Source: Neomesorhizobium albiziae (GTDB taxonomy: Bacteria > Pseudomonadota > Alphaproteobacteria > Rhizobiales > Rhizobiaceae). Taken from it: a stretch of 64,000 bases of DNA. A program made the position numbers and the translations under genes. Under the pieces are notes generated by a model that saw nothing but the letters and a program-made list of their open reading frames with translations, was not told the origin of the DNA and searched no databases. Location: contig NZ_FOSL01000022.1 in assembly GCF_900114255.1 (NCBI RefSeq), positions 21,696-85,695 of the forward strand. The letters run 5' to 3'. Within the stretch, counting starts at the first letter, position 1. Each line of letters begins with the position of its first letter. Shown one piece after another: positions 49,620 through 59,541 of this stretch.

Positions 49620-50801
49620 ATGCGCCTCACTGCCGCAGAACTCCCCTTGACGTCGGAGCCGACGCATCACGAACCGCTGACGCCGCCGCTTGAGCCAAAA
49701 TCGGCCGCGACCGTGCCGCCAAGGACGGGTCACGGCGAAAGCTACCCGGCGCTGGTGTGGCGCCGGCTGCGCAAATCGTGGACGGGCATGCTCGGCCTGG
49801 TGCTGGTTGTCGGCCTGCTTCTGATGGCGGTCTTTGCCGACTTCCTGTCGCCCGTCGATCCCAAGTTGACGGACATCGCCTTTGCGCCGCCGCAGGCAAT
49901 CAGCTTCCGCGACAAGGAAGGCAATTTCAGTTTTGCGCCGCGCACCTACAAGTTGGGCGAGGGCGAGGAACTCGATCCGATCACCTTCCAGCCGATTGTC
50001 GGTCCCGATTATGACAACCCGCAATGGCTGGGGTTCTTCGCCAAGGGCGCGCCCTACTTCCTGCTTGGATTCATTCCGGCGGATCGACATTTCTTCGGCG
50101 CGGTCGATGGCAGCCCGGTGCACCTGCTCGGCACAGACAAATTCGGCCGCGACATTCTCTCGCGTATCTTTTACGGCGCGCGCATCTCGTTGATGATCGC
50201 TCTGACCGTGGTCGCCATCATCACCGTCGTTGGAACGACAGTCGGCATGGTGTCGGGATATTTTGGCGGCCGCTTCGACGCCTGGATGCAATGGTTTGTC
50301 GACCTGATTCTGGCTTTCCCGCAACTGCCGCTCTATCTGGCGCTAACCTCGCTCATCCCGGTCACCGCGCCGACCAACGTCTTTCTCGCCTTCGTCATCT
50401 TTGTGATGTCGGCGCTGGGCTGGGCGCAGCTGTCGCGCGAAGTGCGCGGCAAGACACTGGCGCTCGCCCGCATCGATTATGTGCGAGCCGCTGTTGCTAT
50501 CGGCGCAACCGACCGCCGCATCATCTTCCAGCACATCCTGCCCAACGTCATGAGCCATGTCATCGTCGCCGTCACGTTGGCAATCCCAAGCGTTGTCCTG
50601 CTGGAGTCCTTTCTTGGCTTCCTCGGCTTCGCCGTCAAGCCGCCGCTCATCTCCTGGGGGCTGATGCTGCAGGACACCGCGACCTATTCGGTCATCGGTT
50701 CTTATCCGTGGATCCTTGCGCCGGTCGGCGCGGTTTTGGTCACGGTTTTCGCCTTCAACGCGCTGGGCGACGGCCTGCGCGATGCAATCGATCCGTATTG
50801 A
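49620..50801 (+). CDS. agpC: OppC/DppC-type permease, AgpC-like
   Basis: 393 residues from the ATG at 49620, preceded by GGGGGAGGA inside the end of agpB; a frame to 49575 was rejected. After a polar N-terminus comes the first helix (TGMLGLVLVVGLLLMAVFAD), then a roughly 100-residue periplasmic insert before HLLGTDKFGRDILSRIFYGA. The ATPase-contact loop is ARIDYVRAAVAIGATDRRII, FQHILPNVMSHVIVAVTLAI. It ends AFNALGDGLRDAIDPY, the family signature. Confidence 0.88.
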   Translation: MRLTAAELPLTSEPTHHEPLTPPLEPKSAATVPPRTGHGESYPALVWRRLRKSWTGMLGLVLVVGLLLMAVFADFLSPVDPKLTDIAFAPPQAISFRDKEGNFSFAPRTYKLGEGEELDPITFQPIVGPDYDNPQWLGFFAKGAPYFLLGFIPADRHFFGAVDGSPVHLLGTDKFGRDILSRIFYGARISLMIALTVVAIITVVGTTVGMVSGYFGGRFDAWMQWFVDLILAFPQLPLYLALTSLIPVTAPTNVFLAFVIFVMSALGWAQLSREVRGKTLALARIDYVRAAVAIGATDRRIIFQHILPNVMSHVIVAVTLAIPSVVLLESFLGFLGFAVKPPLISWGLMLQDTATYSVIGSYPWILAPVGAVLVTVFAFNALGDGLRDAIDPY

Positions 50802-50811
50802 GGAGGGCGAG

Positions 50812-52476
50812 ATGGCCGAAGAGCATGTCATTGTACCCACCGAACGTCTGGACCGAAAGCAGAAACCCGGTCGGCCGGTGATCGATGCGCGCAACGTGGC
50901 GGTTAGCTTCAAGGTGGAGGATGGCACTGTTGAGGCCGTGAAAGGCGTGTCGTTCCAACTTCACCGCGGCGAAACCGTCGCCATCGTCGGTGAGTCCGGA
51001 TCGGGCAAGTCGGTGACGGCGCGCACCATCATGGGGCTGCTGACCAAACGCGCCACCGTCAGTGATCGGGCGAGCATCGCCTACAACGGGCGCGATGTGC
51101 TGAAATTCTCGACGCGCGAACGGCGGTCGCTGCGCGGCGACCGGATATCGATGATCTTCCAAGAGCCAATGAGCTCCCTCAATCCCATCTACATGGTCGG
51201 CAGCCAGATTGTCGAAGCGATCCGCGCACACAAGAGGGTGAAGCGCCGCGATGCCGAGGCGCGCGCGCTCGAGCTGCTCAAACAGGTGCACATTCCAGAT
51301 CCAGAATCGCGGCTACGGCAATATCCGCACCAGCTGTCCGGCGGCCAGCGCCAGCGCGTGATGATTGCCATGGCGCTGGCCAACAGCCCTGATGTGCTGA
51401 TCGCAGACGAGCCGACCACTGCGCTGGACGTCACGGTCCAGGCGCAAATCCTGAACCTCATCCGCGAGCTTCAGCAACGGCTCGGCATGGCGGTGATCTT
51501 GATTACCCATGACCTCACCGTGGTCCGGCAGTTCTCCGACTACGTCTATGTCATGCAGCACGGCGTGGTGCGCGAGCACAACACGACCGAGGCGCTCTTC
51601 AAGGAGCCTAAGCACCCCTACACCCAGCGGCTGCTCGCTTCCGAACCGCGCGGCAGCGCCAATCCGCTGCCGGCCAAGTCTCCCGTCATTCTGGAGGGTA
51701 GGGGCGTGCGCGTTTCCTTCACGCTGAAGAAGGGCGGATTCTTCAACCCAGAGATGCATGAGTTGGTCGCGGTCAACGACCTCGACATTCATCTGCGCAA
51801 GCATGAGACGTTGGGCCTTGTGGGCGAATCCGGCTCCGGCAAGACGACATTCGGACAGGCGCTACTGCGACTCATCAACACCAGGAAAGGCGAAGTCAGC
51901 TTCGATGGCGAGCCAATCCAGAACAAGACCCGTAGCGAGATGCGGCCGCTGCGCGCGCGCATGCAGATCGTGTTCCAAGATCCTTTCTCATCGCTCAATC
52001 CGCGAATGTCGATTGGCCAGATCATCGGGGAGGGTCTCGTCGTCAACGGGCTTGGCACAACCAAGGGCGAACGCCAAGACAGGATCAAGGAGGCACTGGT
52101 TTCGGCTGGCATGCCAGAGAACATCCTTTCGCGCTTTCCGCATGAATTCTCCGGCGGCCAGCGCCAGCGCATTGCAATTGCGCGCGCTATCGCCCTCGAG
52201 CCGGAATTCATTCTGCTCGACGAACCTACATCGGCGCTCGATCTCTCCATTCAGGCGCAGATAATCGATCTTCTGCGCCGCCTCCAGGACGAAAGGGGAT
52301 TGAGCTACCTGTTCATCTCGCACGACCTCAAAGTGGTGCGAGCGCTGTGCCACCGCGTCATGGTCATGCAGCACGGCAACATCGTCGAACAGGGCCCGGT
52401 CAGCGAAGTCCTTTCGAAACCCAAAACCGAATACACGCAACGGCTCGTGAGGGCCGCCTTCCAGGTCGCAGCATAA
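50812..52476 (+). CDS. agpD: Double ABC ATPase (DppD-DppF fusion type), AgpD-like
   Basis: 554 residues from the ATG at 50812 (GAGGAGGG upstream); a frame to 50716 inside agpC was rejected. Two complete nucleotide-binding domains are present: the first has [45 protein letters not shown] and [13 protein letters not shown]; the second has [44 protein letters not shown] and [13 protein letters not shown]. Each domain is followed by the oligopeptide-transporter C-terminal patch ([23 protein letters not shown]). One polypeptide therefore replaces the usual ATPase heterodimer. Confidence 0.9.
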   Translation: MAEEHVIVPTERLDRKQKPGRPVIDARNVAVSFKVEDGTVEAVKGVSFQLHRGETVAIVGESGSGKSVTARTIMGLLTKRATVSDRASIAYNGRDVLKFSTRERRSLRGDRISMIFQEPMSSLNPIYMVGSQIVEAIRAHKRVKRRDAEARALELLKQVHIPDPESRLRQYPHQLSGGQRQRVMIAMALANSPDVLIADEPTTALDVTVQAQILNLIRELQQRLGMAVILITHDLTVVRQFSDYVYVMQHGVVREHNTTEALFKEPKHPYTQRLLASEPRGSANPLPAKSPVILEGRGVRVSFTLKKGGFFNPEMHELVAVNDLDIHLRKHETLGLVGESGSGKTTFGQALLRLINTRKGEVSFDGEPIQNKTRSEMRPLRARMQIVFQDPFSSLNPRMSIGQIIGEGLVVNGLGTTKGERQDRIKEALVSAGMPENILSRFPHEFSGGQRQRIAIARAIALEPEFILLDEPTSALDLSIQAQIIDLLRRLQDERGLSYLFISHDLKVVRALCHRVMVMQHGNIVEQGPVSEVLSKPKTEYTQRLVRAAFQVAA

Positions 52477-52497
52477 CTAGGAAAAAAGGCTTCTCTC

Positions 52498-53871
52498 ATG
52501 GCTAAGCAACCCAAGATCACATTTGTCGGCGCCGGTTCGACTGTGTTCATGAAGAACATCATTGGCGATGTATTGCAGCGGCCCGCGCTGTCGGGCGCCA
52601 CGATTGCGCTCATGGACATAAACCCTGAGCGGTTGGAGGAAAGCGAGATCGTCGCAGGCAAGCTGGCCAGGACGCTCGGCGCGTCGGCCAAGGTCGAGAC
52701 CTATTCCGATCAGAAGAAAGCGCTGGAAGGCGCCGATTTCGTTGTCGTCGCCTTCCAGATCGGCGGATACGAGCCCTGCACGGTCACCGACTTCGAGGTG
52801 CCGAAAAAATACGGCCTGCGCCAGACCATCGCCGATACGCTCGGCGTCGGCGGCATCATGCGCGGCCTGCGCACCGTGCCGCACCTGTGGTCGGTGTGCG
52901 AGGACATGCTGGAGCTTTGCCCTGATGCGATCCTGCTGCAATATGTCAACCCCATGGCCATCAACACCTGGGCAATCTCAGAAAAGTATCCGGCCATCAA
53001 GCAGGTGGGCCTTTGCCATTCGGTGCAGGGCACCGCCTATGAACTGGCGCGCGACCTCGACATTCCGGTCGATGAGATCCGCTACCGCGCGGCCGGCATC
53101 AACCACATGGCCTTCTATCTGAAGTTCGAGCACCGGCAGCCAGATGGCAGCTACCGCGACCTCTATCCGGATCTCTTGCGCGGCTATCGCGAAGGGCGTT
53201 TTCCGAAGCCCAGCCACTGGAACCCGCGCTGCCCCAACAAGGTGCGTTACGAAATGCTGAAGCGGCTCGGCTACTTCGTCACCGAAAGCTCGGAGCATTT
53301 CGCCGAATATACGCCCTACTTCATCAAGGAGGGCCGCCCCGACCTGATCGAGAAATTCGGCATTCCGCTCGACGAATATCCGCAGCGCTGCGTCGAGCAG
53401 GTGGCGCGCTGGAAGAGCATCGCCGACAGCTACCGCAAGGCTGAGACGATCGAAGTGCAGGAAAGCAAGGAATACGCCTCGTCGATCATGAACTCGGTGT
53501 GGACCGGTGAGCCCTCGGTCATCTACGGCAACGTCCGCAACAATGGCTGCATCACCTCGCTGCCGGAAAACTGTGCCGCCGAAATGCCGTGCCTGGTCGA
53601 TGCGTCCGGAATCCAGCCGACCTATATTGGCGCGCTGCCGCCGCAGTTGACGACCCTCATCCGCACCAACATCAACGTGCAGGAACTCACCGTCGCCGCT
53701 CTGATGACGGAAAACCGCGAACATATCTACCACGCCGCAATGATGGATCCGCACACCGCTGCCGAGCTTGACCTCGACCAGATCTGGAACCTTGTCGACG
53801 ACTTACTCGCCGCGCATGACAAGTGGATTCCAGCTTGGGCAAGGTCAGCCAAGAAGGTGCGCGCGGCCTGA
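52498..53871 (+). CDS. agaL2: GH4 alpha-galactosidase (MelA-like), AgaL2-like
   Basis: 457 residues. NAD-binding KITFVGAGSTVFMKNIIGDV and ALMDINPERLEE open the protein. The metal site is GLCHSVQG (Cys173) and AAGINHMAFY (His203), and the family core LLQYVNPMAINTWA is present. The sequence is closer to the MelA alpha-galactosidase pattern than the first GH4 gene. It closes the operon 21 bases after the ATPase. Together the enzymes would hydrolyse melibiose, raffinose or similar galactosides in the cytoplasm after import. Confidence 0.9.
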   Translation: MAKQPKITFVGAGSTVFMKNIIGDVLQRPALSGATIALMDINPERLEESEIVAGKLARTLGASAKVETYSDQKKALEGADFVVVAFQIGGYEPCTVTDFEVPKKYGLRQTIADTLGVGGIMRGLRTVPHLWSVCEDMLELCPDAILLQYVNPMAINTWAISEKYPAIKQVGLCHSVQGTAYELARDLDIPVDEIRYRAAGINHMAFYLKFEHRQPDGSYRDLYPDLLRGYREGRFPKPSHWNPRCPNKVRYEMLKRLGYFVTESSEHFAEYTPYFIKEGRPDLIEKFGIPLDEYPQRCVEQVARWKSIADSYRKAETIEVQESKEYASSIMNSVWTGEPSVIYGNVRNNGCITSLPENCAAEMPCLVDASGIQPTYIGALPPQLTTLIRTNINVQELTVAALMTENREHIYHAAMMDPHTAAELDLDQIWNLVDDLLAAHDKWIPAWARSAKKVRAA

Positions 53872-54466
53872 ACTGCCACCAAGCCCAGCGATGCGGTCAG
53901 AGCGTCGCAGGATACACCCAATTCCAAACCGCAACGCGAATTGCCTAACGGCGGGAGCAAGTTGGTGATGGGTGGTTGTTGAGCGGCTTCCCGGACAAAC
54001 GCGTCTCGACCTGGATGTGGGCCTGTTCGCGAATTTTCTGGTATGAGGGGAAGCGAGCCTCACGCACCTATGTCCAACTGTCCAGCGCCGTCTTTTAGGC
54101 TTTGATATAACTCGCGGACGCGGCGTCCTTCAGTGACCTTAGCCAGTGGCTAAGCGCACCCTACGGCATCGACGTCGTGGACCGGACCAATCAAACGCGC
54201 CGCTCGTTTTCATCCACGCGATCGCCTCGTGCGCCAGAGGCAAGGCACATGAACGAATACATTCGCCCCGTCGGCAGCATGCTCTCCAACCCGAAGCTGA
54301 GGTGTGCCATGGGCTGCGAAGCGGTGAAACAACTGCCGGAGCGTCGAGGACCGGGCGAACTTGGTGCGGTCGCCATCGGCGATCGTCCATTCTCACCAAC
54401 TTCCAATAGTTCGTCGTCGCTTGATTTGCTAACCTGCGGACCATCGACGGCCTGGAGGGAGCGGCG
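53872..54466. other. Non-coding stretch after the agp-like operon
   Basis: About 595 bases with no convincing gene. A perfect 7-bp dyad CTTAGCC-AGT-GGCTAAG lies at 54138-54154. A minus-strand frame contains the protein-like string LAHEAIAWMKTSGAFDW near 54190-54240, possibly a remnant. No T-run terminator was found. Confidence 0.4.
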
Positions 54467-55099
54467 ATGCGTCCGCGAGGACTGATCCTTTGGACCTGCG
54501 CAGCCATGTACCTTGCTGCGGCTACGCATGCTCGATCCCAAGGGACAGAACCCCCTAGGCCCGAAGCAATGACATCCACCGCCGTTGAGAAAAACTCCAG
54601 TGTCTTTCAGGACCTGACTGCCCTGTTCAATGAAATCCTGGGCATCGTCGGCGCCCTTTCCGATCCAGAAACGAAGAAAAGGTTCGCCGACACGTTCGAT
54701 GCGATGGATCAGAATCTTGCGCAAGTCATTGTTGCCAAACACGACATCCTTCATGCACTTGAGCACGATCCGTGTTCGGCCGGGGGACAAACCGAAGCGG
54801 TGAGATTGGCAAGTTGGCAGGCCTCTCAGCTTACACCTCTGATTCTGAAGCTAAGTGCGCAGATAGGAGACATCAGGACGTCGATGCAGTCCGCCGAGGT
54901 CAGGGCACATGCCGATGGCATTGTAAGCAAGTTGTTGGCTGACGAGGTCCACAGGTACTGGTCGGGTGACCTGCTCATGTACTGCCGACTGAGCCCGGAT
55001 CAGCAGGCGGCGTTCCTTATGGAAATCCAGCAAAGCCAAACCGCGCTTCAAGCTTCCAGCGCCGGTCTAAGAAACCTGATTGCGAAGCTCAATCCGTAG
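54467..55099 (+). CDS. Secreted hypothetical helical protein
   Basis: 210 residues. The N-terminus MRPRGLILWTCAAMYLAAATHARS is a plausible signal peptide. The mature part is almost entirely helical: SVFQDLTALFNEILGIVGAL, ETKKRFADTFDAMDQNLAQV, ASWQASQLTPLILKLSAQIG and a final FLMEIQQSQTALQASSAGLR. Two Cys residues may pair. GGAGG sits 11 bases before the ATG. No known domain was recognised; it could be a periplasmic helical-bundle protein. Stands alone. Confidence 0.6.
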   Translation: MRPRGLILWTCAAMYLAAATHARSQGTEPPRPEAMTSTAVEKNSSVFQDLTALFNEILGIVGALSDPETKKRFADTFDAMDQNLAQVIVAKHDILHALEHDPCSAGGQTEAVRLASWQASQLTPLILKLSAQIGDIRTSMQSAEVRAHADGIVSKLLADEVHRYWSGDLLMYCRLSPDQQAAFLMEIQQSQTALQASSAGLRNLIAKLNP

Positions 55100-55290
55100 C
55101 CGATGCCAAGCTTCCATCGTGAGCCATCGGACAATGTGAAGGTCAGGCTGGAGAGCTTGCAAGCTCGCAGGGTGATCGCCGAGGGATGCTTGATCGGCCA
55201 CCCAGTTGACCTGGCAGCAAGAAACGTGTGCGTTTCCGGTAGGACGCCTTGAGATCAGCCTGTCATTTCGCGCTGCGGAGGTCGAAGGCA

Positions 55291-56187
55291 ATGGATGATC
55301 ATGAAATCGTTGCCATTCGAGCCTTGCTCGGCTCCAAGCCCCGTCCCATCGGATGGGAGGCACGACGGCAGCGCATTGATGAGGTGGGGTCGGTCTGGCG
55401 CGTCGCCGACGACATCAAGCTTGAGCGGGTGGTGCTGGAGGGGCGTTTGGAAGCCGAGTGGTCGATCGCTCCCGGAAGCGACCCGTCTCGCGTCCTCATG
55501 TACTTTCATGGCGGTGGCTATTGCTCGGGGTCCATACTCAGTCACCGTCGTTTGGTGACCGAGGCTGGCCGGGCGGCCGGTGTGCGAACTTTCGCCGTCG
55601 CCTATCGTTTGGCGCCTGAGAACCCTTTTCCGGCAGCGTCGGAAGATGCCGTCACCGCCTGGCGCTTCCTGTTGAAACAGGGCTTTGTGGCGGCAAATGT
55701 TGCAGTCGGCGGCGACAGCGCCGGTGGCGGGCTCACGGTCGCGCTACTGACGGCATTGCGAGGTATGGCGGCAGCATTGCCGGCTTGTGTCTGGCTGGTC
55801 TCCCCCTGGACTGACTTGACCCTTTCGGGCACAACGCTCGATAGCAAGGAGGCGGACGATCCGCTCATTCGCAAAGCCTATCTGGCCGAACTTGCCGACG
55901 CCTATCTGCCTACCACGATCGACAGAAAGGACCCGCGTGTTTCGCCGCTCTACGCCGATTTGAAGGGTTTGCCGCCGATGCTCATCCAAGTTGGCTCAGC
56001 CGAGACCTTGCTTGCCGATGCAACGCGCTTTGCGGCTGTTGCGGGAGCGGACGACGTGGCAGTCACGCTGGAGATCTGGCCCCGGATGATCCACGCCTGG
56101 CCCTTGTGGAACGCCCATTTGGAACCCGGTCGACTTGCATTAGGTGCTGCCGGGGCCTTCATACGCCACCACACATCAACTGGATGA
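55291..56187 (+). CDS. HSL-type alpha/beta hydrolase (esterase)
   Basis: 298 residues from the ATG at 55291; an in-frame start at 55249 is less likely. The hormone-sensitive-lipase family marks are complete: oxyanion motif FHGGGYCSGS, nucleophile GGDSAGGGLTVALL, Asp region LPPMLIQVGSAETLLADATR and catalytic His in WPRMIHAWPLWN. It should hydrolyse short-chain carboxyl esters in the cytoplasm. No operon partner is evident. It lies in a region otherwise full of small hypothetical genes and fragments. Confidence 0.9.
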   Translation: MDDHEIVAIRALLGSKPRPIGWEARRQRIDEVGSVWRVADDIKLERVVLEGRLEAEWSIAPGSDPSRVLMYFHGGGYCSGSILSHRRLVTEAGRAAGVRTFAVAYRLAPENPFPAASEDAVTAWRFLLKQGFVAANVAVGGDSAGGGLTVALLTALRGMAAALPACVWLVSPWTDLTLSGTTLDSKEADDPLIRKAYLAELADAYLPTTIDRKDPRVSPLYADLKGLPPMLIQVGSAETLLADATRFAAVAGADDVAVTLEIWPRMIHAWPLWNAHLEPGRLALGAAGAFIRHHTSTG

Positions 56188-56413
56188 TGTTTCCGAGGTA
56201 TTCGAAGTTGCGGCCCTTGGCGCGGCGCAGGGGAGGTTGGTGCTCGGTTCGCGGGACTGCGGCCAGCTACCGCTCGCCGGGGGCACTGGTAAGGCGGCTT
56301 CGCACGGGCGGCACGAAGCGCGTCCTCGTGCGACACGTTACCGTGGAAGACGGACGGGCACGCGCGCCGGACAATTCCGGGCTGGCTGCGCTCGGCGGCC
56401 GGATGACCGGCTT

Positions 56414-56755
56414 TCATTTCGGAATCTTGACGATTCTCGGAACCCTGAAGGACAACGGATGTGCATCAGCCGGCGGCAGGGTCGCTCGTGGACCTGTGTT
56501 CTGAACTGGCACGTTAATGTATGCGCCGTCCCGAACTTTTTGAAATGTCTCCTCGACGATCGCGGAAAAACCGCCGCTGTGCATGCCGCTCAGAAAGGCG
56601 AGCGTATAGGCAGCTTTGCCCGAGAAGGAGAACTCGCAGTTCTCGAATGAACAACCCGTCAGCGTCGGAGGGATATCGCCCGCATAGTCGCGCCGACAAC
56701 GATCGAACAGGCAATTCTCGAAATGTTTTCCGTCGAGCGAGAGACTTTTTGTCGG
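56414..56755 (-). pseudogene. 5'-truncated conserved hypothetical gene
   Basis: The C-terminal part of a known small-protein type is visible on the minus strand: KSLSLDGKHFENCLFDRCRR, LTGCSFENCEFSFSGKAAYT, LAFLSGMHSGGFSAIVEETF. The repeated F-x-N-C-x-F pattern with a TLAFLSGMH helix resembles uncharacterised bacterial proteins that begin with a pentapeptide-like sheet. No start codon precedes the homologous region; upstream residues (RRRRHRRQQHRRNP) are antisense to another gene. It looks cut at about 56755. Confidence 0.55.
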
Positions 56756-56756
56756 A

Positions 56757-57438
56757 TTACGGCGGTGCTGCTGCCGACGATGCCGCCGTCGCCGCATATC
56801 TGGCTGGGCGAAATCCCGCCACGAACGGCGCCGAGACATTTACAGCGGACCATTCCGCTGGCGGCTCAGCGGGCTTCCTCAACATAAATGACGTGCCAGA
56901 ACCTCCGGTGCCGCTGCTCGCGGCGCCGGGTGGCGTGGAAGCGCAAGGTGAGGATTTGTGGGGTGAAGTGCTGACCGGGGACACGCTGGACTCAATCGTC
57001 GCCGCAGCGATTGATCGCTGGGCGGCCACTGGCCTGACCGACGAGCAGCGCGCGGTTCTCAATTCGGCGACCTTCGAGATCGCCGACCTCGGCGGCAGCT
57101 ATCTCGGGCAGGAGGGCGGCTCGCATATCCGGATTAACGACGACGGCGCCGGCCATGGCTGGTATGTCGATGCAACGCCGCTCACCGACGACGAGTTTGC
57201 TAACCGCGTCGGCGACACACGACTGATCTCCGACGGCACGCAGGCGCCGGCCGGCCAGTACGACCTGCTGACCGTCGTGATGCACGAATTCGGTCACCTG
57301 CTCGGGTACGACGACACCTACGCGGTCGATCAAAGCTCGACGCTGATGTCAGGATGGTTGACAACCGGCGAACGACGCCTGCCAAACGTCGTCTACACCC
57401 CCCAGGATCAATACTACTCGGCAAATTCTTTCGAGTAG
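56757..57438 (+). pseudogene. 5'-truncated secreted metalloprotease-motif protein
   Basis: Residues from about DFLSDYGGAAADDAAVAAYL onward look like the C-terminal end of a large surface or adhesin-type protein: DSIVAAAIDRWAATGLTDEQ, FEIADLGGSYLGQEGGSHIR, GHGWYVDATPLTDDEFANRV and the zinc motif VVMHEFGHLLGYDD. This HExGHxxGxxD site occurs at the ends of long cadherin- or VCBS-type proteins. The frame continues upstream to 56521, but that part is antisense to the neighbouring remnant, so the true 5' end is missing. A SapC gene follows, a usual partner of S-layer or type I-secreted proteins. Confidence 0.55.
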
Positions 57439-57591
57439 TCCATACAAATGGCGCGCCGGCGGGCGCTTTCCGGAGCGGTGCTGGGACGGCTAAGCCAGCG
57501 GCGGCCGGGAAAAGACCGAACAGGCTCTGATATCCGGGCTGTGCTCTGGAAGACGGCGGAAACTAAACAAGCGCCAGATGGAAGTGGCAGA

Positions 57592-58395
57592 ATGGCCGAC
57601 AATAACAGAAATACGGCAAGGAACGGCGACACGGCCGGCGCGCCATCGCCGCAATTGCCAATTTTCTACACAGCGCCGGAGGCCCTGAACCCCAAACGGC
57701 ACGGCACGCTGAGCCTAGTCCTCAAATCCGACTTTCGCTTCGCCGCTTCCGCCTATGCCATCCCCATCGTGGCGTCGGAAATGCCGGCAGCGATGCGCTC
57801 CTATCCGATCGTCTTCATTGGCCCGGAAAAGATGCCGGTGGTCGTCACCGGGTTGCGCCAGGATGAGAACCTCTTCGTCGAGCCGGACGGCTCCTGGAGC
57901 GCGCCGCACTACGTTCCGGCCTATGTCCGCCGCTACCCCTTCGTGATGGCCGAGGACGCTGAGCAGACCGGTCGGCTGACACTCTGCGTCGATCGCGGGA
58001 GCGACCGCCTCATCGAGACCCCGGCGACACCGCCGGCCGACGGCGAGGCCGTGTCCGTGCCGCTGTTCAAGGGCAGCGAGCCCGCCGACGCGACACGCAA
58101 GGCGCTCGAATTCTGCAAACAGTTCCAGCTCGGGTTTGCGGCGACGCGGGCAATGATCGAACGTATAGACGCGCTTGGTCTTTTCTCCGCACGGCGCAGC
58201 ACGGTGACGCTCGATAGCGGCGAAGTGCTCAACCTGTCGGACTTTCAGGTGGTGGACGAATCCGCGCTCAATGCCTTGGGCGACAGTAACTTTCTGGATC
58301 TCAGGACATCCGGTGCGCTGGCGATGATCTACTGCCATCTTGCTTCTTCCAACAGTTGGAACGCACTGGCGCATCAGGCGCAGGTAAGAAACTAG
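57592..58395 (+). CDS. SapC-family protein
   Basis: 267 residues from the ATG at 57592; an in-frame start at 57448 would add an unrelated basic leader. The SapC family pattern is clear: LNPKRHGTLSLVLKSDFRFA, IPIVASEMPAAMRSYPIVF, YVPAYVRRYPFVMAEDAEQT, LFKGSEPADATRKALEFCKQ, FQVVDESALNALGDSNFLDL. SapC was first described beside S-layer genes; its biochemical role is not settled. Here it follows the metalloprotease-motif remnant, so it probably once served that secreted protein. Confidence 0.88.
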   Translation: MADNNRNTARNGDTAGAPSPQLPIFYTAPEALNPKRHGTLSLVLKSDFRFAASAYAIPIVASEMPAAMRSYPIVFIGPEKMPVVVTGLRQDENLFVEPDGSWSAPHYVPAYVRRYPFVMAEDAEQTGRLTLCVDRGSDRLIETPATPPADGEAVSVPLFKGSEPADATRKALEFCKQFQLGFAATRAMIERIDALGLFSARRSTVTLDSGEVLNLSDFQVVDESALNALGDSNFLDLRTSGALAMIYCHLASSNSWNALAHQAQVRN

Positions 58396-58488
58396 GCCAG
58401 GCATTCGACCGACGCTGCTGTGAGGCGCCGATGTGGTCAGCACCGTGGCCGGATTGGGGCCGACGCGGTCCGGATGCCGTACCGCACT

Positions 58489-59040
58489 TCAGGAATCTCG
58501 ACTCTCCATGTCTGGTCGTTGCGATCGTTGGCCGGCGCCATCCATGCGCATTTTGTTGGCCTCAAGCCAGCGCTTGACCACCCTGCGGCTGGTCTCGCCC
58601 ATGCCTTGGATGCGACAGAGGTCGATAACCGCGACCCAGGCGGGATTGGGATGCCATTCCTTCGGCACCCACCAACTGTTGCCGAGACCTGCCTCGCGCC
58701 ACAGAATTGCCCGGATGCGAATGAGCTGCCGGGCGGTGGTGGTGAATTCATCCAATCGCCGTAGCGGGCCTTCCTGGCCCCTCAGTGTCTCAACCATGGC
58801 TGGCGCACCCCGGTCCCTTGGTGCGAAACGACGGAACCAGTCGCGGTATTTCAGCGAAGGCACGAAATGAAAAATGGCACACGCAAAGCGTTGCCAGGCA
58901 AAAACCTGTCCCCATTGCTCCCCCCACAGGATGCTAAAGTCATCAAACCAGATTGTTAGCCGGAGGTCGAGCGATCCGCCGAATTTCTCTGGCGACTTGA
59001 GGCGAACCTCCAAGGGCCGGGAAAACCGCAAGACGCACAA
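58489..59040 (-). CDS. Hypothetical protein (183 aa)
   Basis: 183 residues, beginning MCVLRFSRPLEVRLKSPEKF. Aromatic-rich segments (LTIWFDDFSILWGEQWGQVF, ACAIFHFVPSLKYRDWFRRF) precede a compact helical part (GNSWWVPKEWHPNPAWVAVI, DLCRIQGMGETSRRVVKRWL). The consistency of the second half suggests a real protein. No known motif was recognised. It converges with the SapC gene. The start is uncertain. Confidence 0.45.
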   Translation of the reverse strand: MCVLRFSRPLEVRLKSPEKFGGSLDLRLTIWFDDFSILWGEQWGQVFAWQRFACAIFHFVPSLKYRDWFRRFAPRDRGAPAMVETLRGQEGPLRRLDEFTTTARQLIRIRAILWREAGLGNSWWVPKEWHPNPAWVAVIDLCRIQGMGETSRRVVKRWLEANKMRMDGAGQRSQRPDMESRDS

Positions 59041-59170
59041 TCCCGATGGTGACAGGAAAACGAATAGATCAACTCATAAAGGCGAGCTGTTCGTGCAGCG
59101 TTCCGATGCTCATCAGCAACACACTCTAGGGGAGGTTCTTTTCAGCCTCAGCCCGGCCAGCATTCTTGAA

Positions 59171-59386
59171 TTACTCCATTGTGCCGGTGCGGTAGTCATC
59201 GCTGGCGGCTTGAGCGTTCAATGTCGGTTGCGCCGGGAAGTCCAAGAGAATGCGGACCCGGTCACTACCGCATCGCTGGCATTTCAGGCGGCTTCCAAGC
59301 CATGCGATTGGGAAGCCCCGGCCGCGCGTCGCGACAAACGTCATCATGTCGATCGCCGCCAAGTATTCGATACCGACAATCCTCAT
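59171..59386 (-). pseudogene. Zinc-ribbon-like conserved small protein, possibly truncated
   Basis: 71 residues. FPIAWLGSRLKCQRCGSDRV resembles the C-terminal CxxCGS segment of short uncharacterised alphaproteobacterial proteins, which normally have a first CxxC about 35 residues earlier. That first pair is missing here, so it may be a remnant. Alternatively the short form is functional. Confidence 0.35.
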
Positions 59387-59541
59387 CGCCTGTCAGTTCA
59401 TGCTGATGGTCACCATCAACGCCAGTAACGATGGCGCACTAAGCGACCACCGCAAAACTGGACCTCGACAACGCCTTGCACGATGGTGAGGAACTGCTCG
59501 ATCACTCGCACTTCATGAAGCCGCGGTTCGCTTTGCGCTGT

